Assembly (NCBI GenBank): GCA_017619835.1
Contig: JAFZRN010000022.1
Location: 1 to 33,391, forward strand
Source of the DNA: Eubacterium sp.
GTDB taxonomy: Bacteria; Bacillota; Clostridia; Lachnospirales; Lachnospiraceae
Length of the DNA: 33,391 nt
Direction of reading: 5' to 3'
The notes under the pieces were generated by a model. That model made no database searches, had not been told where the DNA came from, and saw only the letters and a program-made list of their open reading frames with translations. Below are positions 18,960-29,341 of this stretch, one piece after another (the first letter of the stretch is position 1; the number at the start of each line of letters is the position of its first letter). The translations under genes were made by a program, and so were the position numbers.

Positions 18960-19457
18960 TTAAACGCGATACTTATTCAGCGCATAAAGTGCCAACGCAA
19001 AGGTCAGCCCGATAAGCATATCCGAATCAATATCAAAATCCAAGATGTATGTCTCGCACATATTCAAAGCCTGGCCCGGAATAAGGTAAGACATGCTCTT
19101 TACCTTCATGGGTTCAAGGGAGCCGCTGTGAACCACATAGTTCCATGATACGGCATCACCTTCCACCTCCCAGTCCTCTTCATAATCCACAAGATATCTC
19201 TGCTGTCTGGAACGGTGGTCTCGTGAGATAGTTCCGAACTTATCTCTTGCGGCAAATTCGAACTTGATCTCTCCTCTGTCGTACTTTTCCTGAACATAAG
19301 CACATTCACTGATCGTATCAGCAAGATAAATCTTGATACGATGTCCGGTAGCGATAAAGTCGTCCTTTGTATAGTAAACCTGCTTACCTCTTTCATTGAA
19401 TACCTTTACTGAATCGTAATCTTCAAGATCCTGTGCTTTGATAAATAGTTTTGGCAT
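18960..19457 (-). CDS. LURP-one-related (tubby-like fold) protein
   Basis: A 165-aa cytoplasmic-looking protein with no signal peptide or TM segment. The pattern is that of the LURP-one-related/YxjI family: KLFIKAQDLEDYDSVKVFNERGKQVYYTKDDFIATGHRIKIYLAD at the start, then an alternating beta pattern, YLVDYEEDWEVEGDAVSWNYVV in the middle, and a C-terminal hydrophobic helix (LIGLTFALALYALNKY) that fills the barrel in this fold. The family's function is poorly known; tubby-like members can bind phosphoinositides or act as scramblases in eukaryotes, which should not be carried over. It starts 11 bp after the second Fn3 gene with GGGGG before the ATG, so the two are cotranscribed. Family assignment is from pattern recognition only. 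Confidence 0.7.
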   Translation of the reverse strand: MPKLFIKAQDLEDYDSVKVFNERGKQVYYTKDDFIATGHRIKIYLADTISECAYVQEKYDRGEIKFEFAARDKFGTISRDHRSRQQRYLVDYEEDWEVEGDAVSWNYVVHSGSLEPMKVKSMSYLIPGQALNMCETYILDFDIDSDMLIGLTFALALYALNKYRV

Positions 19458-19468
19458 ATCACAACCCC

Positions 19469-22400
19469 CTACTTAACTTTTACTTTTTTAGCTTTTGAAT
19501 AAGCTGAGTATACCTTACTTCCATCGTCGTTGTAAACATATGAACGAACTCTGTAGTAATATGTACCCTTGATCTTATTCTTTTTCTTATTGTACTTATC
19601 TTTATAAGTTACTGTAATTCCCGTAGCCTCGCCTATAACCTTGTAGCCCTTCTTCTGCTTCTTGGAGCGCTCGATCTCATATCCGTCTGCCTGTGCACTT
19701 CCCTTGATGGTAAGTGTGACAGTCTTCTTCTTGCTTACGCCCTTGCTGATAACAGGCTTTCCTGGTTTAGCCTCCTTGATCATAGCTGAAGCAGCCTTGC
19801 TGCATCCACTTGTAAAGCAGCTTGCAACACCGTTTTCATACTTATAACCGTTCTGAGGCTTGTTTCTATATGCTACTACAAAGTAATAATACTTAACACC
19901 TGACTGCGGTCCATTATATATTATCTGATTAGGAACACCATTATATGTAATGGAGATCTGCTGATCAGTAATGGAATTAATATTCATCTCCTTCGGAGTA
20001 AGCTTACGGTATCCGGAGAATGAAGCAGCATCAGGAACATAAATATCTATTTCAGATCCTGCAGAATATGAATAGCTCTTAGTATCAGCATCATAAACTG
20101 CTGTAGGATCAGTAGTCCTGTAAACCCTGTAATAATCAGCACCGGCAACCTTATTCCAGGTAACAGTTATTCCCCTTCCTGAAACCTTGGCCTTTACATT
20201 TGTAGGTGCTGCAAGGAATGCATCTACAAAGACGTAGATATAATTAGTTATCTTCTTTCCATCGAAAGCATATATTCTGTAGGAATCACCATTCTCAAAA
20301 TCAGTGGTTGCAGGGAAGGTATAGCCTGAAGTCTTCGCCTTCTTGATCGTCTTATAGAGGTTATACTTACCGGTTACGGGATCTTTTTTCTCAATCTTAT
20401 ATCCCTTTGAAGACATAACAGGATTCCAGGTAACCTTTTTCTTTCCTTTTCCGGAAATGACTTCTTTAATCTTCACAAGTTCGAAATCAAGAGTCACATC
20501 GGCAGAACCGCTGATATAAACCTTCTTCTTTCCAACCTTCTTATATGCTTTTACAATATAGCTGTAATTCATTCCGCTCACAAGCTTCTTATCCGTATAT
20601 GATTTCTTTCCGGATTTAAGAGTCTTTATAAGCTGATATGATGAATACTTATTCGAATTTCCGTCAGATACTTTGTCAGACGATGAATCAGCAACCAGCC
20701 TGTAAATCTCGTAACCGTTTGCACCCTTTACCTTGTTCCAGCTCAGCTTGACACTTGTCTTGGATGCAGCCAGAGCCTTTACATTTATGCTTCCCGGCCA
20801 TCCGGTCATTGCTTCGGTATAAACCCAGTCGCCATATGTAAGTTTCTTAGTCAGCTTGTCAAAGTAATAAGGACGAACACGATATGTATAGGTCTTGAAC
20901 GCCTTAAGCTTACTATTGGTATATACATTTGCGCTTGTCTTCTCAAGCGTCTTCCATGAAGCCTTCTTGCCACTTCCGCTCTTTCTCTGGAACTCATATC
21001 CGCTGATCCAGCCCGTATAGGATTTTTGAGCCATCCTGAGCTTAACACTGGTCTTTCCTACAACTGTTTCTTTAATAACCGCCTTTGGAACCGAGGTCGT
21101 AAACTTAATTACATTTGAATATGAGCTGTAACTTGAAGCTGTCGTTTTGCTGTTAGGATTAAAAACTCTGAGCTTTACATAGTACGTCTTACCGGGTTTC
21201 AGAGAACTCTTACTGATAGATACCTTCTTATTAGAGAAATCAGTACTATTTCCTTCAATGTAATACGAATAATAATAGCTTCCTTCTTTATTATTTGTAT
21301 CAAATGTGCTGGTATCTGCAATATAATAATATACTTTTTCATTTATTCTCGGGTTACCCGTAAATGCGAACAAATAATTATACTCATTCTCTTCGGAAAG
21401 TGCGATCACACCGATTGATGAAGTAGATTCTCTTGTAATATTCACAGCGACAACATTTGAAGGCTTTCCGTAAACCTTGTTTGTCTTGCCGGTATTCTCA
21501 TCATATTCCTCGATATATGCACGTACACGGACATAGGTTGTTCCGTCAAGAAGAGAATATTTGCTGATACTGAATGATGAATTACTGTTTTTCGAAGAAT
21601 AAACTGACCATTTGTTGTCATTAGAATCATTTGAGGAGCTTATCTGAACCTCGTAATAATCATTATCTTCGTGACTTAAAACAGCATTGAATCTGAAATC
21701 AAATGAAGTTGCATCTTCATCGTAAAGCTTAAGTCCGGTAATATCCTTCGGCTTGATCTTATTTATCTTTGTGGTTTTAAATGATACCGTAGCGGCAGTT
21801 GAAAGAATTGCCGCATATTCCTTCTTATCAATAGACTTAATATACGGAGATGTATATGAATTTTTGCAGTTTACAACACGTACATAATAAGTCTTTTCAG
21901 GATCAAGCGCTTTCTTATCAATAACAAACTTATAGTAAGTATCATCTATATCCTGACCGGTAACTTCATCCCAATTAATTACAATTGAATCATCTTTAAA
22001 ATCACTGCTTGTGGAAACCTGATAATAAAGAGTTGAATATGCAGTATTTGCAGTATAGTCAAAGAAGTAATAATCATCATCCTCCTTAACATATTTAAGA
22101 CCTGTTACCTTAAAATCATTAGCAGGCTCTGTATATGAAACCGGACTTGACCAGTCACCTGCAAAATATACTTCATGAGACCATGCGTTATCTGCAAGCT
22201 TCTTTTCATAACCATTTACTGCTCTGACACGGAAGGTGTATGTCTTACCTGCTTCAAAAGGATGCACATAGGCATTATTCGAATCCATCAGCCTTGAAAT
22301 CGAAGAATCAGCCTTTCTGATATATCCATAATAATTTATTACAGAACTGAAATCCATGTAATTACTAACTGTATCATAGTAATCCGGAATAAACACATCA

Positions 22401-24364
22401 TTTATAATATCATAATAATAACAGTAGGTATAACCTTGTGAATCCTTGATCTCAACCTCGTAGAAAGATACATTATCCAGCTTGTTCCAGTAAAGAACAG
22501 GGCAGTAAACGAAATCATTTTCAGTATCGGGCTTACTCTTTATCAAGAGACCGTTTACTGTTCCGGGCTTTGTATTATATCCATATTCGGTAAAGTCTCC
22601 GGGTACCTTAAAGGTAAATGCATCAGACCAGTCTCCGGTCTTATTCTCCGTACTTCCGTCTGCCTTGGTAACAGTAGCCGACATCCTTACACGTACTGTA
22701 TAGGTTTCGCCTTCTGTAAATGCCTTGACATTATCACCATTCGCATTTATTACAGGCTCATAGGTGTCATCCAGTTTCTCATAGGTAAGGAGATCTTCTG
22801 TACAGTAATATGATCTGGTGGTAGTAGCATTATTAAGATTACTTCCGTCAAGAATCTTATAGTATCTGTTCTTAGTATCCTTGATCTCTACTTCATAGCT
22901 GATGTCTGACATTCCTGTTTGATCATCGGGAGTATTCCACTTGATACCATTAGTAACATTATTTAAGTAAAATCTTAACCCCTTAACCTTTGTAACTGAT
23001 GCATATGACTCAGCCGGAATCTTACATGTCAAAGTTTCAGACCAAGCAGATAACTGCTCCGGATATTCATCCTTGTCATAATCATATACATTGCTCTGAT
23101 TATAACACTGAACACGTACATAGTAGGTTTTACCGGGCTGACCGGCATATATGGCATCGCCTTCTGAATCGTAAACTACAGAAAAAGTACCATCTGAATT
23201 CTTTTTTAACTGACGATAATCATCAAGATCTATTTTGGAGACGTATTCGTTGCTTCTTGAAACAGGATATTTACTGTTTCCGTAATAGTTTCCGTCAGAA
23301 TCCTTTATCTCAACATAGTAACCATTTGCAGAAAAAATCTTGCTCCAGGAAACTTTATGATCTTCAACGTTAAATTTAAGAGAGCCTGTCTTTGAAGGCG
23401 CATTTATCTTGGAGACTTTAATTGTTATCGGAGAGGTCCATTCAGTCTCTTTTTTCTCTCCGTTCTCATCGTAACCAACGCCTCTGAATCTTAAAGTATA
23501 GGACTGGCCGGCAACAAATGGTTTGATATAATTACCCTTATCATCTTTCTTTCGATTATATGATGAACCTGACTTTTCAAACTGAAATGCGTAGAAAGAA
23601 GTTGATGGAATAAACCGATCATCGTAACTATCCGCATACTCATATACGGTTTTTCCATCCGAATCTTCATATACATTTTCATAAAACTGGTTTCCGGCAG
23701 AATCCTTAATCTCAATTTCATACCTGTATTCACAAGAAAGATAAATGTAACTGTCACCATCTGCCTCTTCCGAATAAACTATGTCAGACGGTTTTCTTAA
23801 GGTGAATTTTTCAGTAGTAAAGGAAACAGCATCAGACCATGGTCCATAGGTTTTTTCCGAACCATTGATACGAGCGGCACGAACCTGTACCCTATAAGAG
23901 GTCGCAGCCTTCATATATATATAATTCCCTTTTGCATCCTTTGAATATATATATCCGCTACCTGATTTTTCGATCTTACTAAAATCAAAGTTTCTAACAC
24001 TAATGTGAAGATCATCAGTATAAGGATAATCAATCTCGTTATAAACACCTGATGAAAAATCTGTTAATTCTGCGTACTCATTACCCTTATCATCAGTAAC
24101 GCGGAACTGGTATCCTGTTGCACCCTTAACCGCATCCCAGCCAAGTGTAAATTTATCGAGGATTCCGGGACTATCATAATAGAAGAACCCGACATTTGTA
24201 ACCTTCCCCGGTGTATACGCACCTACAACCTGAGACTCCTCCACCACATCGATGGCAGGGTCAAAATTTGCCTTAGGAGCAGCAAGTGAAACAGACGCTT
24301 CCCCCAGGATAAGTGCAGCAGATAACGCGAGCGTGATAAGCCGCTTTCCAATCTTAAGACTCAT
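19469..24364 (-). CDS. giant secreted Fn3-repeat protein A
   Basis: A 1631-aa secreted protein. The signal peptide is MSLKIGKRLITLALSAALIL..SVSLAA. About 12-13 fibronectin-III-like modules follow, each with a W..V.GA.GYEVEIKDS-type strand, a TY.VRVRA strand and a YS.WSDP ending. Modules 1-5 are long (about 120-140 aa) because of an insertion ending in a D.DGN.I.PF.AG.TY motif; later ones are shorter and more canonical. The last modules (KKTVTLTIKG.A.ADGYEIERSKK) are very Lys-rich and the protein ends KKVKVK. There is no LPXTG, SLH or enzyme domain, so a structural or adhesive envelope role is inferred. The ATG at 24364 is chosen over an in-frame start 36 bp upstream because GGGAGG lies just before it. 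It is collinear in sequence with protein B, its tandem paralogue. Confidence 0.85.
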   Translation of the reverse strand: MSLKIGKRLITLALSAALILGEASVSLAAPKANFDPAIDVVEESQVVGAYTPGKVTNVGFFYYDSPGILDKFTLGWDAVKGATGYQFRVTDDKGNEYAELTDFSSGVYNEIDYPYTDDLHISVRNFDFSKIEKSGSGYIYSKDAKGNYIYMKAATSYRVQVRAARINGSEKTYGPWSDAVSFTTEKFTLRKPSDIVYSEEADGDSYIYLSCEYRYEIEIKDSAGNQFYENVYEDSDGKTVYEYADSYDDRFIPSTSFYAFQFEKSGSSYNRKKDDKGNYIKPFVAGQSYTLRFRGVGYDENGEKKETEWTSPITIKVSKINAPSKTGSLKFNVEDHKVSWSKIFSANGYYVEIKDSDGNYYGNSKYPVSRSNEYVSKIDLDDYRQLKKNSDGTFSVVYDSEGDAIYAGQPGKTYYVRVQCYNQSNVYDYDKDEYPEQLSAWSETLTCKIPAESYASVTKVKGLRFYLNNVTNGIKWNTPDDQTGMSDISYEVEIKDTKNRYYKILDGSNLNNATTTRSYYCTEDLLTYEKLDDTYEPVINANGDNVKAFTEGETYTVRVRMSATVTKADGSTENKTGDWSDAFTFKVPGDFTEYGYNTKPGTVNGLLIKSKPDTENDFVYCPVLYWNKLDNVSFYEVEIKDSQGYTYCYYYDIINDVFIPDYYDTVSNYMDFSSVINYYGYIRKADSSISRLMDSNNAYVHPFEAGKTYTFRVRAVNGYEKKLADNAWSHEVYFAGDWSSPVSYTEPANDFKVTGLKYVKEDDDYYFFDYTANTAYSTLYYQVSTSSDFKDDSIVINWDEVTGQDIDDTYYKFVIDKKALDPEKTYYVRVVNCKNSYTSPYIKSIDKKEYAAILSTAATVSFKTTKINKIKPKDITGLKLYDEDATSFDFRFNAVLSHEDNDYYEVQISSSNDSNDNKWSVYSSKNSNSSFSISKYSLLDGTTYVRVRAYIEEYDENTGKTNKVYGKPSNVVAVNITRESTSSIGVIALSEENEYNYLFAFTGNPRINEKVYYYIADTSTFDTNNKEGSYYYSYYIEGNSTDFSNKKVSISKSSLKPGKTYYVKLRVFNPNSKTTASSYSSYSNVIKFTTSVPKAVIKETVVGKTSVKLRMAQKSYTGWISGYEFQRKSGSGKKASWKTLEKTSANVYTNSKLKAFKTYTYRVRPYYFDKLTKKLTYGDWVYTEAMTGWPGSINVKALAASKTSVKLSWNKVKGANGYEIYRLVADSSSDKVSDGNSNKYSSYQLIKTLKSGKKSYTDKKLVSGMNYSYIVKAYKKVGKKKVYISGSADVTLDFELVKIKEVISGKGKKKVTWNPVMSSKGYKIEKKDPVTGKYNLYKTIKKAKTSGYTFPATTDFENGDSYRIYAFDGKKITNYIYVFVDAFLAAPTNVKAKVSGRGITVTWNKVAGADYYRVYRTTDPTAVYDADTKSYSYSAGSEIDIYVPDAASFSGYRKLTPKEMNINSITDQQISITYNGVPNQIIYNGPQSGVKYYYFVVAYRNKPQNGYKYENGVASCFTSGCSKAASAMIKEAKPGKPVISKGVSKKKTVTLTIKGSAQADGYEIERSKKQKKGYKVIGEATGITVTYKDKYNKKKNKIKGTYYYRVRSYVYNDDGSKVYSAYSKAKKVKVK

Positions 24365-24398
24365 AGTAACCTCCCTTTTAAAATCTAAGAAAAACCCC

Positions 24399-24431
24399 AT
24401 GTGACAAACAGATCTGATCTGTTTGTCACAT
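24399..24431. repeat. GTGACAAAC palindrome, copy 3
   Basis: ATGTGACAAACAGATC (24399-24414) and GATCTGTTTGTCACAT (24416-24431) are perfect 16-base inverted arms around one base. It lies between the two Fn3 genes, 35 bp upstream of the protein A start. On the minus strand it is followed by GGGGTTTTTC, so attenuation or termination after protein B is possible. Confidence 0.9.
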
Positions 24432-24444
24432 TTTAAACATGTCA

Positions 24445-24463
24445 GTATTTTATCATAAAATAC
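24445..24463. other. AT-rich hairpin after Fn3 gene B
   Basis: GTATTTTA pairs with TAAAATAC around a three-base loop, 16 bases after the protein B stop. It is too AT-poor in GC pairs and lacks a T tract, so it is not a classic terminator. Confidence 0.4.
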
Positions 24464-24478
24464 ATTCCATTCCTATAA

Positions 24479-27400
24479 TTATTTAGCCTTAACTTTCTTA
24501 ACTGAGGAATACCCCGAATAAACCTTCGTACCATTATCATTATAGGTAAATGAACGTACTCTGTAATAGTATGTCTTGCCCTTCTTCAGCTTGTTCTTCT
24601 TGGTATTCTTGTCAATGTAAGTAGTCGTAACGCCTGTAGCCTCTCCGATAACCTTAAAGCCCTTCTTCTTTTTAAGTGATCTCTCGATCTCGTAACCGTC
24701 TGCCTTGTCATTTCCCTTAATAGTGATGGTCACACTCTTCTTCTTTGATGTGAGCTTGCTGATAACGGCCTTTGGCGGCTTGGCCTCATTTATCTGAGCT
24801 GATACAAACTTACTTGCCAGACTGTTATAATAGCTGGCAGACGAATACTTAGACTTAAATATAGACTCTGTCTTTACCTTATAAGCCTTTACAAAGTAAT
24901 AGTACTTAACTCCTGTGTCAGGACCTTTAACGTACCTATTAGTTATACCATTTTTAGTTACATAGATAGCTTCATCAACTACAGATGTAACATTCATCTC
25001 TTCGAGTTTTCTCTCACGATAGCCCCAGTTTGCAGCCTTATCGGCGATATAACGTCCGACTTCTGTACCCGACTGCTCGGTGTAACCCTTTGAGTCCTTG
25101 TCATATGACTTCGGGGGCTCGGTAGTTCTATAAACTCTGTAATAGTCAGCACCTTTAACAGGATTCCAGGATATTGTCACCTTATTGCCCGAAACCTTAG
25201 CCTTGACATTTGCAGGTGCAGCAAGGAATGGACTTACATTGAATTCAAGCTCATTCGTAATTTCCTTACCATTGAATGCATAGATCCTGTAGGTGTCTCC
25301 ATACTGATAATCCTTAGAAGCAGGGAAGATAAAGCTCTTTGTCTTGTAATTCTTGATAGTCTTATAGAGAGTCCACGTTTCTGTCAGAGGATCCTTCTTC
25401 TCAATCTTATAACCCTTTGCTGAGATCACCGGCTTCCACTCATACTTATATCTTCCGTCTGAAAGCATATAGCTGACTGTACTTGTCATATAGAAATCAA
25501 GTCTTGCAGTATCGGTGTTCTGAATATATACCTTCTTCTTTCCAACCATCTTATATGCACGGATGGTATATGTATAAGACATTTCCGGTGTAAGATTTTT
25601 ATCAACATATGATTTTTTACCGGCCTTTAATGTCTTGATAAGCTTATAGTTAGTGTAGGAATTGTTATATCCGTTCTTGATCTCACTAGTAACAGATTGT
25701 TTGGTATTTCTATAGATCTCGTAACCCTTAGCACCCTTAACCTTATTCCAGGTAAGCTTTATACTTGTCTTTGATGCAGGAGTCGCATGAAGGATGATAC
25801 TTCCGGACCAGCCGGGCATGGCCTCCGTATAGACCCACTCGCCATAAGTATATTTATGAATATCCTTATCATAGTAATAAGGACGGATCCTATAGGAATA
25901 TGTCTTAAATGCCTTCAGCTTCTTATTGGTAAATATACTGATACTGGACTTATTGATTGTTTTCCATTTAGCCTTCTTGCCACTTCCGTACTTTCTCTGG
26001 AACTCATATCCTCTTACCCAGTTAGTATTATATTCAGCTGCCATGTGGATAGTAACACTATTCTTTGTTGTAACCAGATCAGCTACAGAAGCCTTTGGAG
26101 CAGTGGTATTGATCTTGACAACATTTGAATAAGAACTATATTTGCCATTAGTAGAATTGGCGTTTGCATTATATACACGAGCCTTGATATAGTAAGTTTT
26201 TCCCGGTTTCATATAAAGCTTTGAAATTGAGAATCTCTTGCTGTCATCTGCAGAAAACGTACTTGTAGTATATTCAGTATCATGCTTACTGTTTGATACA
26301 AAGTTGCTTGTATCAGCATAAACATAATCGATCGATTCATTAAATCTCGGATTTCCGGTATATGCAAATACATATGAGGAATCAGTCTCTTCCAGAAGTG
26401 ATAAAACACCTATCGATGATGTGGTCTCTCTTTCAACAGTAACCTTGACAACGTTAGAAGGCTTTCCGTATATATTTTCCTTGTTTTTGGTGATATATGC
26501 AACAACTCTTACATAATTATCACCATTTACAAATGCACTTCTGGGTATGGAAAATGATTTGGTACTTGAACTTGAATAATTATTATATTTAGACCAGTTA
26601 TTGCTATTTTGATCAGCAGTTGTATTGATCTGCACTTCAAACTTATCACTTTGAGAATATTCAAGGATTGAATCAAACCTGAAATAATAATATGTTGAAT
26701 CTTCATCATACTTCTTAAGGCCTGTAATATCCTTAGGTTGTTTATCGCCTTCGTAACTATCCGTCTTAAATGCGGCAACACCGGCCGTAGAAATCAGGCT
26801 GTTATATTCCTTCTTATTTGTTATGCTGCCGGGACTACCATATTTGCTGTTAACGATTCTTAAATAATACTGTGTATTCGGTTCCAGATAAGTATACTTA
26901 ACACCTAACTTATACGTTGTACTATTCACCGTAACTGTACTTATCGAATACCAGTCCTTTACAATAGAAGCCGCACTAAAATCACTCTTTGCTGCTATCT
27001 GATAATAAACTGTAGAAGAAGTGGTATCAGCAGTATAATCAAACAGATAATAATCCTCTTCTCTTCTTATAAAGCTTACATTTGTAACCTTGTAATCAAA
27101 GCTTTTAACTGTATAAGTACAAGGATCGGACCATTCGCCAAGATGATAAACAATATTGGTCCAGGATCCGTCAGCATTCTTCTTCTGGTAAGAATTGTAA
27201 GCTCGAACTCTTATCTTATAGGTCTGACCGGGTGCAAACGGACGAACAATAGCATTATCAGAATCGCGAAGAACGGTTGCATTGGAACTACCGTTTGCAA
27301 TATATGCCGAACAAGAAGAAAAGGCTGAAAGAGAAACACTGTTAGATGAATTAGTATAATATGACAGTTCAAGTTTCCCGTTATCGAAATATGCACTACT

Positions 27401-29323
27401 TGTAAAAATATGGCCCTGAAGATCAGATACTTCAATCTGATAAGCAGTTACTTCGTCGAATTTGTTCCAGCGGATTATTGGATTAGTAAGTGTGGCACCA
27501 TCTTTAGGTTCATCCTCTACCCATAAACCTGTTACTTTTCCTGGTGTTGAATCATACCCGGATTCAATCTCATTTCCGGCAACTACAAATGTATAAGCAT
27601 CAGACCAGGGGCCTGTTTTGGTTTCACGGCCGCTACCATCTTTCTTCATTACATCTGCTATCATTCTTACTCGTGTTGTATAGGTTTCACCGGCAGAAAA
27701 TGGAACCAGTTTATTGTTTCTGTAATCTATAACTGCTTCATATTTTCCATCAACATTGATATAAGTATAATATTTCTCAATATCAGATCTGTAAACATCA
27801 TTATCGGTTGTAGAATAATCCTTCAGAACCTGTGTTCCTGATGATTCATCAAGATACTTATAATATCTTCCTTTTGAATCCTTGATCTCCACTTCGTAAT
27901 TAACTTTAGTCAGATCACCTTCAGCTTTATCCCAGACCAGATAACATGAACTACTACTCGGGCTATAAGCTCTTAATCCGGTCACCTTTGTAACATCAGC
28001 ATACTCTTCGCCCGATATAACACATTTTAAAGGTTCAGACCAGGCAGAATACTGTTTTTCGTATGTATTTGTTTCAGTAGAAAGAACATTACTGATATTA
28101 TATGCTCTTACCCTGATAGTATAAGTTTCACCCGGTTTAACTGCATATATTTTTTTACCATCCGAATCTAATACCGCTTCATAATTACCGGAGTCATTCT
28201 TCTTTATCTGATAATAGCTATTCAGATAATAATATCGATTACCACTATTTTCAATAAGATCACCGGTCGTATCACTATAAAGATTATTCTTGGAATCCTT
28301 GATTTCTATATGATAAGCGGTTGCATTATTAACTTTGGCAAATTTAAAGGAATTATCTGATTTGTCAAATATAAGACATCCGGGCGCTTCAGGAGCAGAA
28401 TTTTTAGGAAGATTAACCGTAAGAGGATCAGACCATGCAGAATAGCTCTTCTGTCCGTTTGACTCTACTGTATAGCTTCTGATCCTGATCGAATAATTCT
28501 TACCTGCAACAAATGGTTTGATATAATTTCCGTTGTCATCCGTTTTTCTAACTAAAGAATTGCCGCTTCTTTCATATGTATATAAACTGTTATTACTGTA
28601 AATTGTATAATATCCGCCGGTGGCAGTAGAATAATCATATTCTTCATATGAAGGTTTTCCCGAAGGAGTAACAACTCTTGCGCCTGTATAATACAGATTT
28701 CCGGCAGAATCTTTTATCTCAACCTGAAAAGAAGCCTTGGACCTGCTGGGATCATAATATACTCGATAATTATCAAGTGTTTCTACAATCCGAAGATTTG
28801 TCGGCTTAACCAGCTCGACTTTGGCAAATGAATAGGTTGCCGGATCGGACCAGGGGCCGTATGTTCTTTCATCTTCTGTTCCCCGGACAGCTCTGACATA
28901 AACCTTATAGGTTACTCCGGGAGAAATACATAATGTATTACCATCTGAATCCAGTGCCAGATCATATCCACCGGACACAGATTTAATCTTCATAAAATCA
29001 GCCGGAGTAATATCTTTATAAGTGGTTGACGCTGAATATACATAAAAACCTTCTTTATATACTCCGCCAACAGATAAGTAAGGTTTACCATATTCTGTCC
29101 CCTGAGGATCTACCATCCTTATCTGATAACCTTCAGCCCCCTGAACAGTATTCCAGCTAAGCCGGTTATCATCCTTAACACCTACCGTATCATAGCTGTT
29201 AAACCCTACATTAGTAACCTTACCGGGCGTATACGCAAAAGAATCCACCCCTGCACCAAAGATGAGTATGACTGATAAAATCAGAACCACTAATCCTTTA
29301 CCATACTTAAAAATACTTTTCAT
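24479..29323 (-). CDS. giant secreted Fn3-repeat protein B
   Basis: A 1614-aa secreted protein. The signal peptide is MKSIFKYGKGLVVLILSVIL..GVDSFA, followed at once by YTPGKVTNVGF, the same mature start as protein A. It has the same succession of Fn3-like modules. Five long N-terminal modules carry the insertion motif (for example DDNGNYIKPFVAGKNY and DSDNAIVRPFAPGQTY). Canonical modules follow (KPKDITGLKKYDEDS, TSSIGVLSLLEE, GYEFQRKYGSGKKAKWKTI, GYEIYRNTKQ, GYKIEKKDP, DYYRVYRTTEPP), and a Lys-rich last module ends KKVKAK. Hydrophobic and aromatic strand residues and the WSDP endings are conserved between the two paralogues. There is no anchoring or enzyme motif. GGGGAG precedes the ATG. It starts 18 bp after the 762-aa gene, so they are probably cotranscribed. 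Confidence 0.86.
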   Translation of the reverse strand: MKSIFKYGKGLVVLILSVILIFGAGVDSFAYTPGKVTNVGFNSYDTVGVKDDNRLSWNTVQGAEGYQIRMVDPQGTEYGKPYLSVGGVYKEGFYVYSASTTYKDITPADFMKIKSVSGGYDLALDSDGNTLCISPGVTYKVYVRAVRGTEDERTYGPWSDPATYSFAKVELVKPTNLRIVETLDNYRVYYDPSRSKASFQVEIKDSAGNLYYTGARVVTPSGKPSYEEYDYSTATGGYYTIYSNNSLYTYERSGNSLVRKTDDNGNYIKPFVAGKNYSIRIRSYTVESNGQKSYSAWSDPLTVNLPKNSAPEAPGCLIFDKSDNSFKFAKVNNATAYHIEIKDSKNNLYSDTTGDLIENSGNRYYYLNSYYQIKKNDSGNYEAVLDSDGKKIYAVKPGETYTIRVRAYNISNVLSTETNTYEKQYSAWSEPLKCVISGEEYADVTKVTGLRAYSPSSSSCYLVWDKAEGDLTKVNYEVEIKDSKGRYYKYLDESSGTQVLKDYSTTDNDVYRSDIEKYYTYINVDGKYEAVIDYRNNKLVPFSAGETYTTRVRMIADVMKKDGSGRETKTGPWSDAYTFVVAGNEIESGYDSTPGKVTGLWVEDEPKDGATLTNPIIRWNKFDEVTAYQIEVSDLQGHIFTSSAYFDNGKLELSYYTNSSNSVSLSAFSSCSAYIANGSSNATVLRDSDNAIVRPFAPGQTYKIRVRAYNSYQKKNADGSWTNIVYHLGEWSDPCTYTVKSFDYKVTNVSFIRREEDYYLFDYTADTTSSTVYYQIAAKSDFSAASIVKDWYSISTVTVNSTTYKLGVKYTYLEPNTQYYLRIVNSKYGSPGSITNKKEYNSLISTAGVAAFKTDSYEGDKQPKDITGLKKYDEDSTYYYFRFDSILEYSQSDKFEVQINTTADQNSNNWSKYNNYSSSSTKSFSIPRSAFVNGDNYVRVVAYITKNKENIYGKPSNVVKVTVERETTSSIGVLSLLEETDSSYVFAYTGNPRFNESIDYVYADTSNFVSNSKHDTEYTTSTFSADDSKRFSISKLYMKPGKTYYIKARVYNANANSTNGKYSSYSNVVKINTTAPKASVADLVTTKNSVTIHMAAEYNTNWVRGYEFQRKYGSGKKAKWKTINKSSISIFTNKKLKAFKTYSYRIRPYYYDKDIHKYTYGEWVYTEAMPGWSGSIILHATPASKTSIKLTWNKVKGAKGYEIYRNTKQSVTSEIKNGYNNSYTNYKLIKTLKAGKKSYVDKNLTPEMSYTYTIRAYKMVGKKKVYIQNTDTARLDFYMTSTVSYMLSDGRYKYEWKPVISAKGYKIEKKDPLTETWTLYKTIKNYKTKSFIFPASKDYQYGDTYRIYAFNGKEITNELEFNVSPFLAAPANVKAKVSGNKVTISWNPVKGADYYRVYRTTEPPKSYDKDSKGYTEQSGTEVGRYIADKAANWGYRERKLEEMNVTSVVDEAIYVTKNGITNRYVKGPDTGVKYYYFVKAYKVKTESIFKSKYSSASYYNSLASKFVSAQINEAKPPKAVISKLTSKKKSVTITIKGNDKADGYEIERSLKKKKGFKVIGEATGVTTTYIDKNTKKNKLKKGKTYYYRVRSFTYNDNGTKVYSGYSSVKKVKAK

Positions 29324-29341
29324 TTTAATCTCCCCTTTTAA

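Noticed and set aside
24365-24400. 12-residue N-terminal extension of Fn3 protein A
   Set aside because: It spans the SD of the ATG at 24364 and precedes a standard signal peptide, whose short basic N-terminus begins MSLKIGKR.
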